A stretch of DNA of 13,101 nucleotides from DATKEH01 sp035546355 (GTDB lineage: Bacteria; Acidobacteriota; Thermoanaerobaculia; Multivoradales; JAIOJS01): positions 1 to 13,101 of the forward strand of contig DATKEH010000387.1 in NCBI GenBank assembly GCA_035546355.1, written 5' to 3'. This document shows, one piece after another, positions 6,237 through 13,101 of the stretch (position 1 is the stretch's first letter; each line of letters starts with the position of its first letter). The notes beneath the pieces were generated by a model that was given only the letters and a program-made list of their open reading frames with translations, did not search any database and was not told the origin of the DNA. Position numbers and translations under genes: made by a program.

Positions 6237-6776
6237 ATGAGCCTTCTCAGCACCTACCGCCCCCTCGCCACCGCCGAGGACGTCAGCCGGGCCGCTTCGC
6301 GGCCGCTACGGCGGCGCCTCCTGGCCCTGTTCGCCACGCCGGCCGATCCCGCCGCCACGGTGGCGCGGATCGCCCTGGGAGCGATGATCCTGCCGCACGG
6401 CATGCAGAAGCTGTTCGGCGCCTTCGGCGGCTACGGCTTCGCGGGCACCATGGGGTATTTCACCGGCGCGCTCGGCATCCCCTGGATCTTCGCCTTGCTG
6501 GCCATCGTCGCCGAGCTCTTCGGCGGCCTCGGCCTGCTGCTGGGTCTGGCGGGGCGGCTGGCCGCTTTCGGCGTCGGCACCGTGATGCTGGTGGCCGCGT
6601 TGCTGAGCCACGCACAGGCGGGCTTCTTCATGAACTGGGGGGGGCAGCTGCCGGCGGGGCAGGAGGGTTGGGAGTTCCACCTGCTGGCCGTCGGCCTCGC
6701 CCTGGTGGTCATCCTGCGCGGGGCAGGCAGCCTGTCCGCGGACCGCGCCATCGCCCGCTGGCTGCAGCCGAGCTGA
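6237..6776 (+). CDS. DoxX family membrane protein
   Basis: A 179-aa membrane protein. After a 40-residue N-terminal extension there are four hydrophobic segments (about 41-57, 82-104, 107-125 and 147-163). Seen family marks: ARIALGAMILPHGMQKLFGAFGG (44-65), GIPWIFALLAIVAELFGGLGLLLG (80-103), and FFMNWGG with a Trp-Glu-Phe-His (130-148). Known: DoxX/CatD-like proteins are inner-membrane proteins linked to thiol, thiosulfate or quinone metabolism, and the exact reaction varies. AAAGGAG (6224-6230) precedes ATG codons at 6234 and 6237; the second has the better spacing. A TTG start at 6153 would lie in the -35 box and is rejected. It is separated from the MarR gene by 137 nt with its own operator. 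Confidence 0.88.
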   Translation: MSLLSTYRPLATAEDVSRAASRPLRRRLLALFATPADPAATVARIALGAMILPHGMQKLFGAFGGYGFAGTMGYFTGALGIPWIFALLAIVAELFGGLGLLLGLAGRLAAFGVGTVMLVAALLSHAQAGFFMNWGGQLPAGQEGWEFHLLAVGLALVVILRGAGSLSADRAIARWLQPS

Positions 6777-6783
6777 GGTCGCC

Positions 6784-8019
6784 CTAGCCGCCGTCCGATC
6801 GGCGCCAGGGAGCTCCCGCACCGCAGCGCGGGGGCTCCCTGGGATCCCTCTCGCGTTTCATGTAGAGGCGCTGCAGGCGGTGGGGCGGCCGAGGATCGAC
6901 GGCGAAGCCCAGGCTGATCCAGGAGGCGTCCTGCGGGCTGTGGGCCAGCACCCCAATCTCCCCCTCGGATCGCGCCGCCGTGGCGATCGGCTCGAGGGGG
7001 CCGTACGGCTCGCGGAGGCCCTGCTGGAGCCTGCGTGCCTTGGCGGCTGCGTCGGTTCCCGGTTCCCCGTGGCGGCTATAGAAGCCTTCGAGCGCCGCCA
7101 GGGTGCGCTCGGCGTACGCGGCGAAGAAGTCGCGGGCCAGGTCGGCGGCCGGACTGGACGGCCAGCCGTCGGCGAGCGGGCGTGGTGCCGACCAGGCCTC
7201 CGGCTGCCCGGGTGCGAACGTGGGATCCGCCCACGACCAGCCAGTGGTCGGCGCCTCGGCGCCGATGACACCGTCGATCCACGAGCTGAAGGCCGAGACC
7301 CGCACGTAGAGGTCGACGGTGCCGTAGCGGCCCTGGCTGACTCCCTTCATTCCCGTGCCCGCCGAGCTGATGCCGGCCAGCAGGCGGCGGCCGTCGTGAT
7401 CGAGGAACAGTGGGCCGCCGCTGTCGCCGGGAGCCCCGGCGCCCTCGAGCTCGGTGGCGCTCTCGGGGTCGTCGAAGATGAGGAACAGGGTCGTGTCGCT
7501 CAGCGAGTCGATGCGGTTGGTGGCGCGGCGAAAGGCCTCCCCCTTGTCGCCTTCCGGGCCGGTGAGGCCGGTGCCGAGCTTGCCGCGGCCGGCCAGGGTC
7601 GCCGTACGCCCCAGCTCGTCGGTACGGCGGTAGAGCGGGATCGGGCCGACGCCCGCCACCGGCCGGTCGAGGTAGAGGAGCGCCAGGTCGTGGATCTCCC
7701 AGGGACGCGGCCAGCCGCCCTCCCACTGCGGATGCAGCACGACTCCCACGACGCGGTAGCAGCCGACGGGAAACGTGAGGTGAGGCCGATCGAAGGGGCC
7801 CACGGCCTCGACGCCGTGGGCCGCGGTGAGGGCCCAACGCGGCGCCACCAGTACCGACTCCAGGCGCTCGTCGAGCCAGCCGACGGCGGCCAGATCCGCC
7901 GGGTCCGCAACGAAAGCTTCCGCAGGCAGGTCGTGGCGCACCAGGATGGCCTCGATACTGCCGGCGACCAGCGACAATGCGGCCGAGATAGTGAGAGTGA
8001 TGGCCAGTGGTCGGCGCAT
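6784..8019 (-). CDS. Secreted S1 (trypsin/chymotrypsin-fold) serine protease with C-terminal extra domain
   Basis: A 411-aa protein with a signal peptide (MRRPLAITLT through about Ala24). The catalytic triad is visible: His68 in TAAHGVE, Asp111 in IHDLALLYL, and Ser200 in GAPGDSGGPLF. The protease domain ends near residue 250 (FSSWIDGVIG). The usual Cys after the active His is Gly, so that disulfide is absent. The residue six before Ser200 is Ala, not Asp, so trypsin-like Lys/Arg preference is unlikely. Residues about 288-390 form an extra domain (ARDFFAAYAERTLAALEGFYSRHG, later ISLGFAVDPRPPHRLQRLYM) that looks like the NTF2-like modules found in some secreted hydrolases. AGGAGGA (8032-8026) precedes the ATG. 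The last 20 codons overlap a strong hairpin. It follows the AraC-like gene by 67 nt on the same strand. Confidence 0.9.
   Translation of the reverse strand: MRRPLAITLTISAALSLVAGSIEAILVRHDLPAEAFVADPADLAAVGWLDERLESVLVAPRWALTAAHGVEAVGPFDRPHLTFPVGCYRVVGVVLHPQWEGGWPRPWEIHDLALLYLDRPVAGVGPIPLYRRTDELGRTATLAGRGKLGTGLTGPEGDKGEAFRRATNRIDSLSDTTLFLIFDDPESATELEGAGAPGDSGGPLFLDHDGRRLLAGISSAGTGMKGVSQGRYGTVDLYVRVSAFSSWIDGVIGAEAPTTGWSWADPTFAPGQPEAWSAPRPLADGWPSSPAADLARDFFAAYAERTLAALEGFYSRHGEPGTDAAAKARRLQQGLREPYGPLEPIATAARSEGEIGVLAHSPQDASWISLGFAVDPRPPHRLQRLYMKRERDPREPPRCGAGAPWRRSDGG
6805..6842. terminator. Long hairpin between convergent doxX-like and serine protease genes
   Basis: A 15-bp stem (6805-6819 with 6828-6842, one T-G pair) closes an 8-nt loop. 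It starts 29 nt after the DoxX stop and lies inside the last codons of the protease gene on the other strand. There is no T run on either side. It is well placed to end doxX transcription or block antisense reading from either side. Confidence 0.5.
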
Positions 8020-8025
8020 GGGCAG

Positions 8026-8032
8026 TCCTCCT
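8026..8032 (-). promoter_or_regulatory. Strong ribosome binding site of the serine protease gene
   Basis: AGGAGGA on the minus strand ends 6 nt before the ATG at 8019. It fixes this start and contrasts with the leaderless-type starts elsewhere in the window. Confidence 0.75.
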
Positions 8033-8086
8033 GTCCAGGGACGCTAGCGCTCATGCCCGCCGCGGTCTTGAACGTTTGTAGCCGCC

Positions 8087-8884
8087 TCAGCCCGGGCCGG
8101 CGGCGAGCTGACGGAGCCGCCCCGGCGTGACGCCGAGGGTGCGGCGGACATCGCGGCACATGTGGCTCTGGTCGGCGAAGCCGGCCTCGACGGCGATCCG
8201 CGCCAGGGGCCGCGTCGTGCCGGTCAGCCAGTGCGCCGCTCGACGAACTCGCAGCCAGCACAATCGACCGCGCGCCGAGCCTTTGCCGTGCCGCCGCAGG
8301 CGCCGGGCGAGGGTGACCCGGTGGACGCCGGCCGCGCCGGCGGCCCGCGAGACCGCGCCGGGACCGCCGTTGTCCCGTTCCAGGGCGGCGAGCGCCAGCG
8401 CCATCCAGGGAGGAGAAGTCGCGACGGCGCGCCGCCGCTCCCGTTCCTGGAGCTCGTGCAGCAGCGCGCGCACGGCAGCCGCGATCGCGTTCCGTCCGGC
8501 CGTGCCGCCCACGGTGAGCGCCGCGAGGGCGGCGACTCCGGGCCTCGCGCCGGTACCGTCGTCGAGCCACTGCCAGCGCCCCAGAGAGGTGCGCGCCTCC
8601 GCGGAAGTCGCCCCGCGCTCGGTGGCGAAGAGGACCGACAGGATGCGCGTCCCGGTTGGCCCGAAGGAGTCGCTGTGTTCCACGCCCGGCGGCTTGACCG
8701 CCAGGCTCCAGGCGCCGGCGTTGACGGCGCCGGCCGCGGACGTCTCCGCCAACGTGCCGCGCAGAATCAAGCAGAGGCGCGGTTCGGGGTGGGCATGCGG
8801 CATCTGCGTGAGCCCCGCCGGGTAGCGGACGCAGCGCACCGAGAATTCGCGGAATCGCTCCTCGCGCTCGATCACCGGGACCAT
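8087..8884 (-). CDS. AraC family transcriptional regulator with N-terminal cupin-like domain
   Basis: A 265-aa regulator. The N-terminal part (about 25-85: MPHAHPEPRLCLILRGTL, then GAWSLAVKPPGVEHSDSFGP) is a cupin-like sensing domain with paired His residues. The C-terminal part (about 160-260) is the AraC DNA-binding domain. Its first helix-turn-helix is around AVSRAAGAAGVHRVTLARRLRR, and its second is RPLARIAVEAGFADQSHMCRDVRRTLGVTPGRLR, which contains the highly conserved GFADQSHM-type motif. The ATG at 8884 has GAGG 6 nt upstream. A GTG at 8899 overlaps the preceding stop as GTGA and would add five residues. It lies between a membrane protein gene and a secreted protease gene on the same strand. 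Inferred: it may regulate one or both; the ligand is unknown. Confidence 0.9.
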   Translation of the reverse strand: MVPVIEREERFREFSVRCVRYPAGLTQMPHAHPEPRLCLILRGTLAETSAAGAVNAGAWSLAVKPPGVEHSDSFGPTGTRILSVLFATERGATSAEARTSLGRWQWLDDGTGARPGVAALAALTVGGTAGRNAIAAAVRALLHELQERERRRAVATSPPWMALALAALERDNGGPGAVSRAAGAAGVHRVTLARRLRRHGKGSARGRLCWLRVRRAAHWLTGTTRPLARIAVEAGFADQSHMCRDVRRTLGVTPGRLRQLAAGPG

Positions 8885-8895
8885 GGCTGGCCTCG

Positions 8896-9861
8896 TCACG
8901 CTGACGCCGGCTGCGCGCCTCCCGGAGGTGGCGGCGCGGCCTCGGCGGGGAACGGGTCGTGGCCCGCTTGGCGCAGCAGGGACAGCGACCAGGCGCGCTC
9001 GAAGTAGAGGATCGGCTGGAGGAGGGTGTGGGAGATCACCGGCAGGAAGCCGATGCAGCAGGTGAAGCATCCCGTCAGGAAGGCGACGATTCCGGCGGCG
9101 ATGGAGAACGCGATCTTGAGCCCCAGGTAGGCGGCGAAGGCGCCGGGATGGGCGGCGATCAGGCGCCCCGCCTCGCGCAGGGCCCGGCCGCAGGAGACGC
9201 CGAGGCTCACCTGCAGCGGGGCGGCGAAGTCGCGCAGCACCAGGGAGAAGAGGCTCAGCGCCACCATCAGCAGGACGAGCAGGCAGCCACTCCCCAGACC
9301 GGCGGCGATGGCGCCGGCATTCGTCGCCCCCGACACCAGCGAGACCACCATCCAGGCGAGCGGCATCAGCAGCATCAGCAAGGCGAGCAGGCCCGCCATG
9401 GCGACGCCGAAGCTCCAGCCGAAGTAGGACCAGGCCCGGTCGCGGTGCTCGCGCCACGGGCGCACGACCTCGAAGCGGCCGGTGGCGACATCGTCGAGAT
9501 ACATGAAGACGCCGCGGCTGTTGATCCACAGGACCACCGCGACCAGCGCGACGATCACCATCAGGGCCAGGGCGGCGACGGCCAGGATGATCCCCAGGTA
9601 CTCGCCGATCCACGCCCACAGGCCGGCGAGGTCGGCGGCGCCGTCCCGGCCGCCGAGCCCGCCGCCGCCCGGCGCTCCTCCCGGGCCGCCCGGCAGCTGG
9701 AAGCCGCCGCTCGCGGCGCCCCGGCCGCAGCCGTCGAGGAAGCTCACGAAGCCGAGGGCGAGCCAGCGCTCGAGCCGGAACGGGAACAGGCGGCGTCGGA
9801 CGAGGTCCACGGCCTCGGTCGCGGCCTCGACGGGCGAAAGGCGCGGTCGCGGCGCCGGCAT
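8896..9861 (-). CDS. Polytopic membrane protein of unknown function, 321 aa
   Basis: Hydrophobic segments lie near residues 84-112, 149-178, 184-210 and 240-283. Before them is a soluble N-terminus (VDLVRRRLFPFRLERWLALGFVSFLDG) and a Gly/Pro-rich linker (45-75). A CFTCC cluster (265-269) inside the last membrane region is striking and could bind a metal or form disulfides. The layout resembles the DUF7544/DUF4013-like group of uncharacterised membrane proteins; I know no function. An ATG at 9873 would add four residues, but it overlaps a TAGAAT box (9877-9872) that sits 10 nt before the ATG at 9861, so I chose 9861. Its stop overlaps a possible GTG start of the AraC-like gene, indicating co-expression. 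Confidence 0.75.
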   Translation of the reverse strand: MPAPRPRLSPVEAATEAVDLVRRRLFPFRLERWLALGFVSFLDGCGRGAASGGFQLPGGPGGAPGGGGLGGRDGAADLAGLWAWIGEYLGIILAVAALALMVIVALVAVVLWINSRGVFMYLDDVATGRFEVVRPWREHRDRAWSYFGWSFGVAMAGLLALLMLLMPLAWMVVSLVSGATNAGAIAAGLGSGCLLVLLMVALSLFSLVLRDFAAPLQVSLGVSCGRALREAGRLIAAHPGAFAAYLGLKIAFSIAAGIVAFLTGCFTCCIGFLPVISHTLLQPILYFERAWSLSLLRQAGHDPFPAEAAPPPPGGAQPASA

Positions 9862-9871
9862 CGGTGGCCGC

Positions 9872-9877
9872 ATTCTA
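9872..9877 (-). promoter_or_regulatory. -10 box of the 321-aa membrane protein gene (leaderless type)
   Basis: TAGAAT on the minus strand lies 10 nt before the ATG at 9861. It is the same hexamer as before the kinase gene. No good -35 is seen. Confidence 0.45.
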
Positions 9878-9969
9878 TCGACTCGGCAGGGCGCCGAGCC
9901 CGCGGTGACGATTTGTTGTTAGGATGCGCCGCAGTATCGGATCGAGCAACCGAACCCGCGAAGCGGCGT

Positions 9970-10001
9970 TTCAGCGCCGATGCGCGGGGCGCTGAAGGAG
10001 G
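9970..10001 (+). promoter_or_regulatory. Hairpin abutting a strong Shine-Dalgarno of the DUF4440-like gene
   Basis: TTCAGCGCC (9970-9978) pairs perfectly with GGCGCTGAA (9988-9996) around a 9-nt loop. The final AA of the stem are the first bases of AAGGAGG (9995-10001), which lies 7 nt before the ATG at 10009. The hairpin could partly hide or present the ribosome site, or protect the 5' end. No recognised riboswitch class. Confidence 0.45.
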
Positions 10002-10008
10002 ATGTCCC

Positions 10009-10497
10009 ATGACGAGACTGGCACTCGGGGGATTGGTGATGCTGCTGGTGGCCGGCGCCGCGGCGCCGGCGGTGGCTGACGCCGCCGCCGCGCTCGCCGC
10101 GCGGGCGGAAGGCTGGGTAGAGGCGTTCAATGCCGGGGATGTCGACGCGATCGTGGCGCTCTACGGCGCGGAGGCGCGGCTGCTGCCGCCCAATGCCGAG
10201 CTCACCCGGGGCCTGGATGCCGTGCGGCAGACCTTCGGCGGTTGGATCGAAGCGGGCCTGAAAGGCGACCTCGCGACGGTAGAAACCGTCGTCGTCGGCG
10301 ACCTGGGGTACCGGCTGGGCACCTTCACCGTCCTCGGGGACGACGGATCGGAGATCGACAGGGGCAAGTTCATCGAGATCTGGCGCCAGATCGACGGCGA
10401 GTGGGTGATCACCGAGGACATCTGGAACAGCGACCTACCGGCCGCCGCGAGCGACGAGGGCGAGGCCGAAGCGGCCGGCCACGGCCACGACCACTAG
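10009..10497 (+). CDS. Secreted SnoaL/DUF4440-like (NTF2-fold) protein
   Basis: A 162-aa protein with a signal peptide (MTRLALGGLVMLLVAGAAAPAVADA, cleavage near residue 24). The remainder (about 26-140) has the SgcJ/EcaC or DUF4440 pattern: RAEGWVEAFNAGDVDAIVALYGAEARLLPP, then GLDAVRQTFGGWIEAG, then GKFIEIWRQIDGEWVITEDIWNSD. Known: this fold is used for small-molecule binding or as a non-catalytic module, and many secreted members have no assigned role. The C-terminus is His-rich (GHGHDH) and could bind metal (inference). The start is fixed by AAGGAGG. It is divergent from the membrane protein gene and followed by the kinase after 85 nt. Confidence 0.85.
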   Translation: MTRLALGGLVMLLVAGAAAPAVADAAAALAARAEGWVEAFNAGDVDAIVALYGAEARLLPPNAELTRGLDAVRQTFGGWIEAGLKGDLATVETVVVGDLGYRLGTFTVLGDDGSEIDRGKFIEIWRQIDGEWVITEDIWNSDLPAAASDEGEAEAAGHGHDH

Positions 10498-10508
10498 AGC
10501 GACGCTCG

Positions 10509-10528
10509 CCGGGGGCGCCCTGCCCCGG
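10509..10528 (+). terminator. Possible terminator hairpin after the DUF4440-like gene
   Basis: CCGGGG (10509-10514) pairs with CCCCGG (10523-10528) around 8 nt, 11 nt after the stop codon. There is no T run, so the call is weak. Confidence 0.25.
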
Positions 10529-10567
10529 GTCGGTCCACCCGTCGGGGTCGTCGGCCCGCGGCGCGGC

Positions 10568-10573
10568 TAGAAT
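10568..10573 (+). promoter_or_regulatory. -10 box of the kinase gene (leaderless type)
   Basis: TAGAAT matches the -10 consensus at five of six positions and lies 9 nt before the ATG at 10583. There is no Shine-Dalgarno. The -35 position is GC-rich and does not match TTGACA. Confidence 0.5.
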
Positions 10574-10582
10574 CGCCGGCAG

Positions 10583-12727
<2,145 letters not shown>

Positions 12728-12778
12728 GGCTCCGCCTCGGACGGCCCTGCCCCGACTCCACGGCCCCGGCCGGGCGGT

Positions 12779-13096
12779 TCAGCGCGTCGCCATCGGCTGG
12801 CCGGCCTCGCGCCAGGCCTCGACGCCTCCTTGCAACGCCTTGACCTCGTCGAACCCCTTCTGCGCGTACTCTTCCGCCCGACCGGCGGAAGTGGCCTCCT
12901 GCGGTCAGGCGCAGTAGAAGATGATCTCCTGGTCGCGGCCGGGGCGCCGCGTCTCGAGCTCCTGCAGGGTGATGGAGCCCTCGAGGGCGAGCTTGCGGCA
13001 CTTCTCCTCGTCGTCGTAGGCGCACACCAACAGCGTCGCGCCGGACTCCACCTTGCGGCGGGCCTCCTCGACGTCGATGCGGGGAGCTTCTGGCAT
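12779..13096 (-). CDS. Rhodanese-like protein, predicted selenoprotein (in-frame TGA read as Sec at codon 64)
   Basis: From the ATG at 13096 the frame runs 63 codons, meets TGA (12907-12905), then continues 41 codons to a TGA at 12781-12779: 105 aa if the first TGA is read as selenocysteine. The sequence around it is IIFYCA-U-PQEATSAG, the rhodanese active-site loop with Cys62 in the catalytic place. Downstream GFDEVKALQGGVEAWREAG is the classic rhodanese C-terminus, so the fold is complete only with read-through. I recall relatives with Cys at this position (YC-x-CP-x-EATS). A SECIS-like hairpin follows the TGA. Cys25 replaces the usual Asp of the DVR motif, and Cys33 is also present, so it is thiol-rich. 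Known: rhodaneses transfer sulfane sulfur. Inferred: a redox or sulfur/selenium role. The alternative is a nonsense-mutated gene. The upstream region is cut by the window edge. Confidence 0.8.
12871..12891 (-). promoter_or_regulatory. Candidate bacterial SECIS element
   Basis: On the minus strand CTTCCGCC (12891-12884) pairs perfectly with GGCGGAAG (12878-12871) around the loop GGTCG (12883-12879). The stem starts 13 nt, and the loop 21 nt, after the in-frame TGA. Known: bacterial SECIS elements are hairpins just downstream of the UGA with a G at the start of the apical loop; the Escherichia coli fdhF loop also contains GGUC. All of these fit. Function requires SelB and tRNA-Sec elsewhere in the genome. 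Confidence 0.7.
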
Positions 13097-13101
13097 CGGT
13101 C

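Noticed and set aside
12905..13096. A 63-aa protein ending at the first TGA
   Set aside because: It would end inside the rhodanese active-site loop; the conserved remainder follows in frame with a SECIS-like hairpin.

Overview
This window is very GC-rich (roughly 70% by eye) bacterial chromosome. Gene density is high, third codon positions are mostly G or C, and overlapping stop/start codons are common. The gene set fits a soil or sediment bacterium of the Acidobacteriota type (a Thermoanaerobaculia-like genome is my best guess): a Ser/Thr kinase joined to a TolB-N-like domain and TPRs, a PadR + HAAS/sensor pair, secreted proteases, and DoxX with a MarR regulator. No rRNA, tRNA, CRISPR array, insertion sequence or phage gene is visible.

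Layout. 1-568 (-): 5' part of a secreted matrixin-like metalloprotease, cut by the window edge. 569-916: divergent regulatory region with a good promoter for the protease, several inverted repeats, and a promoter/operator for the next gene. 917-3921 (+): PadR repressor, HAAS/sensor membrane protein (ATGA overlap), an unassigned secreted protein, and type I GAPDH. 4106-5578 (+): Wzx-like flippase. 5641-6776 (+): MarR regulator and DoxX membrane protein, each preceded by the same operator-like box. 9861-6784 (-): membrane protein, AraC-type regulator and secreted S1 serine protease, read in one direction. 10009-10497 (+): secreted SnoaL/DUF4440-like protein. 10583-12727 (+): kinase-TolB-N-TPR protein. 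13096-12779 (-): a small rhodanese-like protein whose frame is interrupted by one TGA.

The most important observation is that last gene. The in-frame TGA (codon 64) falls in the rhodanese active-site loop, directly after Cys-Ala and before Pro, where I recall related proteins carrying Cys. The rhodanese fold then continues to a normal stop. Thirteen nucleotides after the TGA is a perfect 8-bp hairpin with the loop GGUCG, which has the size, position and loop character of a bacterial SECIS element. I read it as a rhodanese-like selenoprotein with a Cys-Ala-Sec-Pro motif, not a pseudogene.

A second theme is promoter layout. Several genes have a -10-like hexamer only 7-10 nt upstream of the start codon (MarR, the 199-aa secreted protein, the 321-aa membrane protein, the kinase). 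This implies leaderless or nearly leaderless mRNAs, and it moves some start codons. Others (DoxX, S1 protease, DUF4440 protein, metalloprotease) have strong Shine-Dalgarno sequences.
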